Shown piece by piece: positions 1 to 6,711 of a stretch of DNA of 6,855 nt (its first letter is position 1; the number at the start of each line of letters is the position of its first letter). Below the pieces are notes generated by a model. The model saw only the letters and a program-made list of their open reading frames with translations, was not told the DNA's origin and searched no databases. The stretch comes from Chamaesiphon sp. (GTDB lineage: Bacteria > Cyanobacteriota > Cyanobacteriia > Cyanobacteriales > Chamaesiphonaceae). Location of the stretch: contig JAGVCD010000045.1 in the NCBI GenBank assembly GCA_020059425.1, forward strand, positions 1 to 6,855. Reading direction: 5' to 3'. The translations under genes were made by a program, and so were the position numbers.

Positions 1-72
1 ATATGAGGAAAAGAGAAAAATATGCTAGTTTCTATAAAGAAATATTAACTAATCGTTAGAGAGCCAAAGTCA

Positions 73-540
73 ATGGACTTTTTTCCTGCCGAGGTCAAAC
101 CCTACCTCAACTTTATCCATCCACCATTAATGTGGATTCTATTTGGTTTATGTTTGTATGCCATGTACTTGGGCATCCAACTCCGCCGCATCCGCTCTGC
201 CGAGCCAGAACTCCGCAAAGAATTAATCAAAGGTAAATATAACATTCGCCATCACCAAATCGGCGCAATCATTTTGGCGTTGATGGTTATAGGTTCTTTG
301 GGCGGTATGACCGTTACTTATATCAATAATGGCAAGTTGTTTGTGGGGCCACATCTGTTAGCTGGCATGGGAATGACGGCTATGATTGCCGTCTCTGCCG
401 CCCTAACTCCTTATATGCAAAAGGGTCAGGAATGGGCCAGATATGGTCACATTACGATTAATGTAGGTATTGTTGGACTGTTTGGCTGGCAAGCTTTCAG
501 TGGTCTGGAAATCTTGCAACGAATTATCAGCAAAATGTAG
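73..540 (+). CDS. DUF4079 family four-helix membrane protein
   Basis: A 155-residue integral membrane protein that I recognise as the DUF4079 type, found in cyanobacteria and plastid-bearing organisms; its function is not established. Four hydrophobic segments are visible, at about residues 14-36, 62-85, 92-113 and 125-150. Each begins with or next to a histidine: H16 (FIHPP), H60/H61 (RHHQ), H94 (GPHLLAG) and H126 (GHITIN). This one-histidine-per-helix layout recalls haem-binding b-type cytochromes such as cytochrome b561, but haem binding is inference. The loop after helix 1 is basic and charged (residues 38-58). The ATG at 73 is preceded by a purine-rich AGAGAG at 58-63, at acceptable Shine-Dalgarno spacing, and helix 1 begins soon after the start, so the start looks right. 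The 72 bases upstream are AT-rich with no convincing promoter. The kinase gene follows after 52 bases on the same strand, so co-transcription is likely. Confidence 0.85.
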   Translation: MDFFPAEVKPYLNFIHPPLMWILFGLCLYAMYLGIQLRRIRSAEPELRKELIKGKYNIRHHQIGAIILALMVIGSLGGMTVTYINNGKLFVGPHLLAGMGMTAMIAVSAALTPYMQKGQEWARYGHITINVGIVGLFGWQAFSGLEILQRIISKM

Positions 541-563
541 CTGAGAGCCACATCCACGGGGAT

Positions 564-597
564 GACATAGTTACGGGGAGCAAAGTCGAACTATGTC
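564..597 (+). repeat. 9-bp inverted repeat enclosing the upstream kinase start codon
   Basis: GACATAGTT at 564-572 and AACTATGTC at 589-597 are perfect reverse complements around a 16-base loop. The loop holds GGGGAG (575-580), the only Shine-Dalgarno-like run before the ATG at 593. That ATG lies inside the right arm. In RNA this hairpin would sequester the 593 start codon while exposing the ribosome site. No T-run follows, so it does not look like a terminator. An arm this long with a short loop is expected roughly once per window by chance, so the function is speculative. Confidence 0.35.
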
Positions 598-1516
598 TAT
601 CCCTGATCCCCAGCTGATCCCATATAAATTATGTGGAATTGATTTGTGTAAAGTTATGTGGAATGAAATTGCCGATCGAATTAGTCAGAACACCAACAGA
701 CTCTTTCTGGTTAAAGAATCTAAGGCAGTCGGTGGGGGCTGTATCAACGATAGTTACATGATTGGTGATGGCACCCATCGATATTTCGTCAAGCTTAATC
801 AGCCAAATCTGCTAGAAATGTTTCTGGCAGAAGCCGCTGGACTAGCGGAGATCGATCAAACTAAAACAATTCTCGTTCCCCAACCAATTTGTACCGGGAT
901 GATTTCTAGTCATTCTTACCTAGTGTTGACTTACCTAGATTTAGGAAATAGTAATTCGGCTAGCTGGGCGCAGCTGGGTCAACAGCTAGCGGCCTTGCAT
1001 CAAGCCGCTGCTCCCAGACAGTTTGGTTGGCATCGCCAGAATAATATTGGCTCTACGCCCCAAATCAATCATTGGAGTGATGATTGGGCACAGTTTTTTA
1101 GTAAACAGCGTTTGGGATATCAATTACAGCTGGCCGGGTATCGTAATTTTCCCCAGGGGCAGCAGTTGCTAGCGGCCATCCCCAAATTATTGAATCATCA
1201 GCCTGCTGTGTCTCTGGTACATGGCGATCTGTGGGGTGGCAATGCTGGTTTTGAGACTACTGGTCAACCGGTAATTTTCGATCCGGCGACTTATTATGCC
1301 GATCGGGAGGTGGATTTGGCCATGACCGAATTATTTGGTGGTTTTCCAGCCGCTTTTTATCAAGGCTATGAAGAGGTTTATCCTTTAGCGGTTGGCTATC
1401 AACAGCGCAAGGTAATTTACAACCTGTATCATGTCTTGAATCACTACAATATTTTTGGAGGTAGTTATCTGAGCCAAGCGAATAATTCGATCGCTAAGAT
1501 TCTGAGCTGGGCATAA
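593..1516 (+). CDS. Fructosamine/ketosamine-3-kinase family protein
   Basis: A 307-residue kinase of the fructosamine-3-kinase family. Members phosphorylate sugar adducts on protein lysines (bacterial ones prefer ribulosamines and erythrulosamines), making the adduct unstable and so deglycating the protein in the cytoplasm. Visible motifs: a glycine-rich loop GGGCIND (47-53), the ATP-anchoring lysine in FVKLN (K67), a likely partner glutamate E80, the catalytic loop HGDLWGGN (210-217, with D212 and N217), the metal-binding aspartate in FDPA (D230), and family signatures FGGFP (248-252) and LNHYNIFG (282-289). All key residues are present, so it should be active. Cys50 sits in the glycine-rich loop, where plant and human homologues carry a redox-switch cysteine. 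The family is usually near 285-290 residues, so the ATG at 656 (Met22, giving 286 residues from MWNEIADRI) may be the true start. The 593 ATG has the better Shine-Dalgarno-like run (575-580). Confidence 0.93.
   Translation: MSIPDPQLIPYKLCGIDLCKVMWNEIADRISQNTNRLFLVKESKAVGGGCINDSYMIGDGTHRYFVKLNQPNLLEMFLAEAAGLAEIDQTKTILVPQPICTGMISSHSYLVLTYLDLGNSNSASWAQLGQQLAALHQAAAPRQFGWHRQNNIGSTPQINHWSDDWAQFFSKQRLGYQLQLAGYRNFPQGQQLLAAIPKLLNHQPAVSLVHGDLWGGNAGFETTGQPVIFDPATYYADREVDLAMTELFGGFPAAFYQGYEEVYPLAVGYQQRKVIYNLYHVLNHYNIFGGSYLSQANNSIAKILSWA
629..664 (+). repeat. 11-bp direct repeat around the second possible kinase start
   Basis: TTATGTGGAAT occurs at 629-639 and again at 654-664, 25 bases apart. Both copies contain an ATG (631 and 656), but only the second is in the kinase frame. 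The offset is not a multiple of three, so this is not a protein repeat. It may be a small local duplication or chance. It adds a little doubt as to whether the first 21 codons of the longer kinase reading are translated. Confidence 0.4.
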
Positions 1517-1528
1517 TTAACAGTAAGT

Positions 1529-1548
1529 AAGTAATTAAATAATTACTT
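1529..1548. terminator. Possible bidirectional terminator hairpin between convergent genes
   Basis: AAGTAATT (1529-1536) and AATTACTT (1541-1548) form a perfect 8-bp stem with an AAAT loop. It lies in the 26-base gap between the kinase stop (1514-1516) and the stop of the opposing gene (1543-1545), and its right arm overlaps the last codons of that gene. The position suits a shared terminator. The stem is almost all A-T and lacks a long T-run, so as an intrinsic terminator it would be weak. Confidence 0.35.
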
Positions 1549-2790
1549 CAGTCGTCGCCAAGGTTGATTTTGTAGTGATTTGAGTAAGAAAACAACATAG
1601 ATCCCAATCAACACCAACACACAGATATTACCCAATTGGCTATAGGTATTCACGATCTGAGCATCGCTCCAACCACTAGCACTCAGTTTATTCATGTCGC
1701 CACCAGCATCGCCCTGTCCGCCCAACATCGTACCCCAGGGAATCTCAGCCGCTCCAGCTTTAATCTCGTGCCACATCCCAAAACTAGCAGTAAAGGTATG
1801 GGCAGTCATCAATAACACCGGATAACGCCAAAAATCCCACCGAAACCGATCGGGCAATGGAAAATAGAAACAAACCATCAGGACGGTGCTCAGAATTATC
1901 TCTCCACCTACTCCACCGAAAGATATCCAAGTAGCAGTACTATATTCTGGCATAATCCAAGTCAAATAAAACTGGACGATCGATAGCAAAATTGCTATCA
2001 CCATCGCCCACCGTTTTTGCTCACGCCAGCCTGACCAAAACAGGATGAGCAGCAAGGTGAGAAAGCAAAAATAGACCATTGGCGATCGATCTTCACTGAC
2101 GTTAGTCCAGCCAAAGGGAAGCGGTGTGGCACCATGTCCAGATAGCCAAGCTACGATCGCATGACCCAACTCATGAATCCACAGCTGCACTCCTCGGAGT
2201 AATAATTTGGGGAAAACTAATGCTTGGGCAATAAAGGCCAATAGGAAAGCGATCGGCAAGGCTGCCCTTAGGACATAGCGATTATTGAATGAGTAAAGAT
2301 TGGTATCAGCCTCTTGGATAGTCTCATCAAGTTGAAATTTTTGCTGCCAGTCGATCGATTTCTGACCACGTATCCCAGAAATAATCACTGTCTCGATCCC
2401 ATCGAGATCCAAAATTTGCAAACATTTCATGACTTTGGTGACCAATGCTGGTGGGACTCGACCAGCACGACATTGAAGCCTGACTTGCAGAGTTTGGGCT
2501 GGCTCCACCATCTGGACAATTACCTTGATTTCATGGGGTTGCAGCAATCGATCAAGATGTTCACTAATATGATGCTCCGGCAGACGGATGTCTGGCACTG
2601 TTGGTTCAGTAGCTTGTTGTTCTAGAAAATGATTGCGGAGCTGATGATAAGCGGTGGTGAGTTGGCCAGTTGCGCTTCGGCGACCTTCCCGAATCAGCTT
2701 GGTACGTTGTTTACCAAAAGCCAAATCAATTTCTTCGATCGAGGCTCCCGGTAACAGATTCAATATTTCATAGCATTCGGATCTGGTCAT
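1543..2790 (-). CDS. J-like domain / HELGH membrane metalloprotease-like protein
   Basis: A 415-residue protein of three parts. Residues 5-55 (YEILNLLPGASIEEIDLAF onwards) resemble a J-domain but lack the HPD motif needed to stimulate Hsp70. Residues about 86-155 form a small domain (ending IDWQQKFQL) that looks like one I recall after J-like or other N-terminal domains in cyanobacterial proteins. The rest is membrane-embedded, with hydrophobic segments near 173-195, 198-217, 237-252, 260-279, 286-311, 321-340 and 384-404. HELGH at 206-210 lies in the second segment and fits a zinc site (H206, E207, H210) like that of M50 site-2 proteases. The usual NPDG-type third ligand is absent; GDAGGDMNKL (360-369, D365 or D361) or E297 in GGVGGE are candidates. 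The cleaved substrate is unknown. No Shine-Dalgarno is visible before the ATG. The gene lies 191 bases downstream of the patatin-like gene on the same strand. The architecture is clear; peptidase activity is inferred. Confidence 0.8.
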   Translation of the reverse strand: MTRSECYEILNLLPGASIEEIDLAFGKQRTKLIREGRRSATGQLTTAYHQLRNHFLEQQATEPTVPDIRLPEHHISEHLDRLLQPHEIKVIVQMVEPAQTLQVRLQCRAGRVPPALVTKVMKCLQILDLDGIETVIISGIRGQKSIDWQQKFQLDETIQEADTNLYSFNNRYVLRAALPIAFLLAFIAQALVFPKLLLRGVQLWIHELGHAIVAWLSGHGATPLPFGWTNVSEDRSPMVYFCFLTLLLILFWSGWREQKRWAMVIAILLSIVQFYLTWIMPEYSTATWISFGGVGGEIILSTVLMVCFYFPLPDRFRWDFWRYPVLLMTAHTFTASFGMWHEIKAGAAEIPWGTMLGGQGDAGGDMNKLSASGWSDAQIVNTYSQLGNICVLVLIGIYVVFLLKSLQNQPWRRLK

Positions 2791-2854
2791 GGCGATGACA
2801 CAATCAGCTGGTTGACATCGAGTTTATTGTGCCCATTTTGCCCAGGCGATTACC

Positions 2855-2866
2855 TTAAACGTTTAA
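2855..2866. promoter_or_regulatory. 12-bp palindrome upstream of the metalloprotease-like gene
   Basis: TTAAACGTTTAA is a perfect palindrome about 65 bases upstream of the start at 2790, in the gap between the two - strand genes. It could be an operator for a dimeric regulator. However, one or two palindromes of this length are expected by chance in a window this size, more so in AT-rich sequence. Confidence 0.15.
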
Positions 2867-2916
2867 TTTTCAGGAGGGATTTTTAATTTCAATTCTGCAA
2901 TCAGTTCTGGGATTTA

Positions 2917-2968
2917 ATTTTGGATAACATCCCCAACAATCTGAAAAATCATGCTTTTTATCCAAAAT
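2917..2968. repeat. 11-bp inverted repeat just after the patatin-like gene
   Basis: ATTTTGGATAA (2917-2927) and TTATCCAAAAT (2958-2968) are perfect reverse complements separated by 30 bases, ending 13 bases past the stop of the patatin-like gene. The position suits a transcript-end structure or RNA-stability stem; the long loop and low GC argue against a standard intrinsic terminator. A chance origin is less likely than for the other repeats noted here but not excluded. Confidence 0.4.
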
Positions 2969-2981
2969 ATCACTGGCAACC

Positions 2982-5900
2982 TTACCGATCGACTAAACTT
3001 TTCACCGTCAATAACTTCTGAAACCGACGAGGCCGACGCTGCTGACGATACCTCCAGCTCCTTTTTTGAGCCACTAGCCAACCAACCAAACTCATTGTAA
3101 CCACCACCAACCATATCAAAGGATTACTAGTAGATAGGAGCACCGACAAGATCAATAACAATACCAAAAGACCACGCAGCAACAACCGTAGTGGCTGAAA
3201 CGATATTTTTAGCACCAATTTAGTGCCCTGAGACTGCAACCACCAATACCAAGCCTGCAACAATCGATCGCCCTTGATTCCAACTAGACGATAGATTGAA
3301 TTCTGACGCAACTTTTCGGAGCGACGCTTCCCACCAAAATTAACAAATATATCTCGCAAAGCCAACACCAATCGCGATGTCCAATTAATCCACACCATCC
3401 CTGGCGTATTTTCAAACAATTTTTCCGAACCTATTTTGTATTGCTTCCGAAAAAATTGCTCCTGTTCTGTCGTTAAGTGATGCAAAGATTCTTTAGTAAT
3501 CTCCTGAGCCATTTGCATCATGCTGGACTTCAGAGAATCTTGAGTCAAAGCCTGGGATAGCTGATGTCCCCAATGCTGGTGCTGCACTGCCGCCACCCGA
3601 AATACTCGGTCTAGATCTGTCTCTACCAGTTGACGATGTCCAGCCATCACCAGATCATTCAACATATCATGCAGTCGATCGGCAGTAATTTCCAGACTAG
3701 GCTCTGCTAAATAGGTAAGATGAGATTTCAGCTGCTGACGCTCTTGGCCAACTAGATCCGGCAAAGACTCATCCAACAAAAACTCCAGATAATCATCGGC
3801 AGTCATCGATAATCGAATTGATTCTCGTTGCACCAAACCACTAAAACACTTGACCGTCACCGGACTGACAATACCTTCAATTATCCTATTTAAACCATCC
3901 AGTCGCCCCCACAAAAAATCATTCGATCGCCAAGATTTTTTAAAAAGACCACCATTTACATAAAAATCATCGCCAGCTAACTTTTCTTGCTCGGACTTGC
4001 CCTGACCCCAACCCAGCTGAGCCGTAGCTGGACTAATTTTAATTGTAGACAAAGGTTCTTTTTGCTCCAAACCAGTCAAATATTCAAAAGGATAAAGCAC
4101 CTGATCGAGATGTTCAAAGCTTTGAAATTTTTGCAATAGCGATGGAGCTGCCATAGCCGGTGAATTGTACAACAACATAGTAGTTGCCGATTCCACCTGG
4201 GTCAGCATACTCAGAAAACGCTGATTTCCCCGTTGATCGTAATGAAAGCGATTTTTATTCCAAAGGTACTGACCTTCAATCGCCGCCTTAGCCAGAACTT
4301 CGATTTTTTGCTGTAACTGCTGCCATATCGTTGAAATTTGCTCGGCAGGTAACCAGCCAGAGGGCATTTCATTAGCAGTTAGTGGTAGATTCAGAAACAG
4401 CTCCGATAAAGCTGCCATTCCATCAGGTTGCTCTGGCAAATCTTCTAAATTAGGTAAAGACAATGGTAAGTTTTGCACATCCAAAAAATAGCGATGTAGC
4501 CGAAAAATATATTCATAAACCAAAGGCCGCAGAAAATAATCTGACTTTTTAACACCCAACATGGCATAAAAATTGTCACTAATTACCAAATTACTCCAGA
4601 GTTTTTCTAGGCCAGCTTTGATTACTTCTAACAACTGAATACTCTGACCAATTTGTTTGATTAAGACTTCTAAATAAAAGCGATCGTTAGGAGACTTAGT
4701 GTCAATCAACTGTTCATGAATTTTGTGGGTCAGATACAAATGCTGACGCAAGCTGTAATCTACATCCAGTTGGGTCATCTGGGGGGCAAAGTTCTGGAGG
4801 CATTCTTCCCGCTGCTCCTTAGCCGCCTGACCAACATGATGATGAGTGAGTAATTGGGCGACTCGCTCTGCTTCTGATTGCCGACGACTATCACCACCAG
4901 CGGCCAAGCAGAGTAGTTGGGGAATTACTTGAGTCCGCAAGTTAATCAGCCGACTGCGCAGATAAATATTTTTTTGGATCTGTAGTTCAGTGTTGTGAGT
5001 TGGTGTGTCCAAACTAGCTTCGGCATGAGCCAACAATTCTTGGTAACGCTGTACTTTTTGATTGTGCTCTTGGAGGTGCCGCAAATCTGTTACCACGCTG
5101 TGGTACATCGGAATATCTAGTACCCGAGCTCGCACTTGAGGAGATTTAGATTTAGATGGATTGACTCTGGCCATCTCCGCTTGCTCACTCCATTTTTTAG
5201 GAGTTGGGTCAATATAGAACAACACTCGCTGTGTCCAGCGATTTAGCGTGCGGTAGTGAATTGCCCGGGTTGCTGGCATGAATGGTGCATTATCGAGCAA
5301 GCCGCCATCTAGAAAACTGATCTGTTTGCCCTCTAGGCGATGTTGCCAGGTTCTTTGATCTAGTTGCCCCCAAATTCCTAGCTGTCGATCGATCAAGTTC
5401 TGGGAGTTATTTAGATCAACCTGCACCATTGGAAACACCATCGGCAAAGCCGAGGTGAGACAACACAACTTAGCCAATGCCTGAAAAGTATGCTGGGGCA
5501 TTGCTCCAGCCAAATCCAAGCTAAGCGGATTGAAAGGCTCTTTGCGCCCCTGACGATGCTTCAGATGAAATAGGCCATGATGGTCTTGAACTTCAGTAAC
5601 CGTGCCACTGCCATCGAAAGTCCGATAAGTCTTGCCCCAAAAATCGGTGCCCGTTACAAACAGGTCTAATTCCCGAAACTGAGAGACCCATTCTCTTTCT
5701 GGAGGCGGTACCCGGCGCTGGAAAGCATTGACAAAAGCTGCTTCTAACTGTTGTTGTTGATAACTATCTCCATCTAACATGGTTCCAGCTGCCGCTGGTG
5801 ATTGGCGCAGTAATTGATAAACATCACCGCTGTTTTGCCAAACTTCACTGAAAGTATTGAATTCTACGGTGTCGGTGTCGGTGCTATTGGTTAGGGCATA

Positions 5901-6137
5901 ACTCAGCAGTACACTATTAATTCCACCCACAGAAGTTCCAGAGAGAGTATCGACAATAACATCAGCATCTACTAGCGCTTTGAGCAGCTTATATATACCA
6001 CGCCCTCGCACAGCCTGATAAAACTCCTGACAAACACCACTCGTATAAATAGATAAAGAAATACCACTGTAGGCTACTAGCCCCAGACGAACTTCTCGAC
6101 TAAAAGTTGGTTGACTGTCCGGTAATTCTGATTCCAT
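2982..6137 (-). CDS. Patatin-related protein with DUF3376-type C-terminal region
   Basis: A 1051-residue patatin-like acyl hydrolase, recognisable as the bacterial patatin-related family with DUF3376 (TIGR03607 type). The patatin domain spans about residues 14-312. The nucleophile elbow is GTSVGG (67-72, Ser69) and the catalytic aspartate is in FLDGGLLDN (D277), so the Ser-Asp dyad is intact. The oxyanion strand reads AYSGISLS (22-29): Ser24 stands where relatives have the first Gly of RGGVSLA. Residues 320-650 are mostly helical with coiled-coil-like stretches. The DUF3376 signature SWRSNDFLWGRLDGLNRI is at 735-752, and YKIGSEKLFENTPG (900-913) matches the family end. Two membrane helices (about 979-1002 and 1006-1024) are followed by a tail with nine Lys/Arg in residues 1025-1041, so it is probably anchored with a cytoplasmic lipase domain. 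Lipid substrate and role are unknown. No Shine-Dalgarno precedes the ATG; a stop lies five codons upstream in frame. A weak -10-like GATAAT reads on the - strand at 6205-6200. Confidence 0.92.
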   Translation of the reverse strand: MESELPDSQPTFSREVRLGLVAYSGISLSIYTSGVCQEFYQAVRGRGIYKLLKALVDADVIVDTLSGTSVGGINSVLLSYALTNSTDTDTVEFNTFSEVWQNSGDVYQLLRQSPAAAGTMLDGDSYQQQQLEAAFVNAFQRRVPPPEREWVSQFRELDLFVTGTDFWGKTYRTFDGSGTVTEVQDHHGLFHLKHRQGRKEPFNPLSLDLAGAMPQHTFQALAKLCCLTSALPMVFPMVQVDLNNSQNLIDRQLGIWGQLDQRTWQHRLEGKQISFLDGGLLDNAPFMPATRAIHYRTLNRWTQRVLFYIDPTPKKWSEQAEMARVNPSKSKSPQVRARVLDIPMYHSVVTDLRHLQEHNQKVQRYQELLAHAEASLDTPTHNTELQIQKNIYLRSRLINLRTQVIPQLLCLAAGGDSRRQSEAERVAQLLTHHHVGQAAKEQREECLQNFAPQMTQLDVDYSLRQHLYLTHKIHEQLIDTKSPNDRFYLEVLIKQIGQSIQLLEVIKAGLEKLWSNLVISDNFYAMLGVKKSDYFLRPLVYEYIFRLHRYFLDVQNLPLSLPNLEDLPEQPDGMAALSELFLNLPLTANEMPSGWLPAEQISTIWQQLQQKIEVLAKAAIEGQYLWNKNRFHYDQRGNQRFLSMLTQVESATTMLLYNSPAMAAPSLLQKFQSFEHLDQVLYPFEYLTGLEQKEPLSTIKISPATAQLGWGQGKSEQEKLAGDDFYVNGGLFKKSWRSNDFLWGRLDGLNRIIEGIVSPVTVKCFSGLVQRESIRLSMTADDYLEFLLDESLPDLVGQERQQLKSHLTYLAEPSLEITADRLHDMLNDLVMAGHRQLVETDLDRVFRVAAVQHQHWGHQLSQALTQDSLKSSMMQMAQEITKESLHHLTTEQEQFFRKQYKIGSEKLFENTPGMVWINWTSRLVLALRDIFVNFGGKRRSEKLRQNSIYRLVGIKGDRLLQAWYWWLQSQGTKLVLKISFQPLRLLLRGLLVLLLILSVLLSTSNPLIWLVVVTMSLVGWLVAQKRSWRYRQQRRPRRFQKLLTVKSLVDR

Positions 6138-6311
6138 GCTGTAAAAGTGTTAGCAAAGAGCCGCTAAAAACGGTTTCACTCTCCAAAATAATTCCTCTCA
6201 TTATCCTAATCCATGATCAATTTTTCGGTAGGTTTAAAGTCATCAAAGAGACTATCAATTTTACATCTATTAACAAAAATGGCTGTCGCCACAATTTAGA
6301 TCAAAAGTTAA

Positions 6312-6455
6312 TCACCAAAGGGTTTGAGCATTAATATAACTAAAATCTCCTCTGCTATTGACATCTTTGGCGATGAGGATTTGATCGCATAAATCCGCTA
6401 TTTGTCGCAAAGCCATATTACTCAACAATAAAAAAAATTGGATTAGAGATATCAC
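6312..6455 (-). CDS. Possible small ORF, 47 residues, unrecognised
   Basis: Read from GTG at 6455-6453, this frame gives 47 residues. A short hydrophobic start (ISLIQFFLLLSNMAL) is followed by an amphipathic, mixed-charge stretch with the look of real protein (RQIADLCDQILIAKD). An in-frame ATG at 6416 would leave 34 residues. AGGA precedes the GTG, but only four bases away, which is close. The hydrophobic part is largely encoded by the T8 run, which weakens the case. It points towards the patatin-like gene, 175 bases upstream of it on the same strand, and could be a leader ORF, a small protein or a gene remnant. I do not recognise it. Confidence 0.2.
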   Translation of the reverse strand: MISLIQFFLLLSNMALRQIADLCDQILIAKDVNSRGDFSYINAQTLW

Positions 6456-6484
6456 TCCATCCTGCAATACTGAAATAATTAATT

Positions 6485-6622
6485 ATGATGGTGTATTACA
6501 TGGTAATTCATTGTCTTGTTTCTAGCTCACTTTACTTAATCGCCTTTGGATTGATCGCCATAGATTTTATATCCCAACCCCAATCATGGCCGGGGGATTA
6601 CATCGCTCGACTATTCTCATAG
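6485..6622 (+). CDS. Possible small membrane protein, 45 residues
   Basis: An ORF of 45 codons with ATGs at 6485, 6488 and 6500. Residues 3-30 form one hydrophobic segment with a single acidic residue near its end (LIAFGLIAIDFIS), followed by a polar C-terminus with a conserved-looking QPQSWPGDYIARL. One membrane helix plus a short soluble tail is the typical plan of small cyanobacterial membrane peptides (subunits of photosystems, NDH-1 or b6f), though I cannot match it to any of them. Codon choice in the second half (ATC GCC, CCG GGG, GAT TAC, CGA) resembles the neighbouring genes. No good Shine-Dalgarno is seen; GATGGTG lies just before the 6500 ATG. It ends 117 bases before ispG on the same strand. 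Confidence 0.4.
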   Translation: MMVYYMVIHCLVSSSLYLIAFGLIAIDFISQPQSWPGDYIARLFS

Positions 6623-6682
6623 CCCTTTTATCCTGGTCAAACTTGCTGTCAAAACTGATAGCCCGATCGATCGCCACAAGGC

Positions 6683-6711
6683 TTGAAAGACGATAGGCAT
6701 CAAGCTAGAGT
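6683..6711 (+). promoter_or_regulatory. Candidate sigma-70 promoter for ispG
   Basis: TTGAAA (6683-6688) and TAGAGT (6706-6711) are separated by 17 bases. The first fits a -35 well; the second keeps only the T-A---T frame of a -10. Transcription would begin around 6718, giving a leader of about 22 bases before the ATG at 6740. The -35 overlaps CTTGA...TCAAG, a 5-bp inverted repeat at 6682-6704. Confidence 0.25.

Noticed and set aside
551..564. Short hairpin CATCC-ACGG-GGATG between the DUF4079 and kinase genes
   Set aside because: Only a 5-bp stem and no T-run; too weak to call a terminator, and it would break a likely operon.
2314..2625. 103-codon ORF on the + strand
   Set aside because: It lies wholly within the J-like/metalloprotease-like gene on the opposite strand, has no recognisable domain and is a shadow of that gene.
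2914..3114. 66-codon ORF on the - strand
   Set aside because: It overlaps the conserved reading frame of the patatin-like gene's C-terminus in another frame; low-complexity Ser/Ala/Val composition and no domain.
6110..6195. TTG-initiated frame with AGAGGA in front, overlapping the patatin-like start on the - strand
   Set aside because: The frame is offset from the patatin frame and stops about 28 codons in; the family match clearly begins after the ATG at 6137, so the AGAGGA is probably coincidental.
6107..6334. 75-codon ORF on the + strand
   Set aside because: Its start overlaps the patatin-like gene on the other strand, and the translation is K/I/N-rich as expected from AT-rich non-coding DNA.
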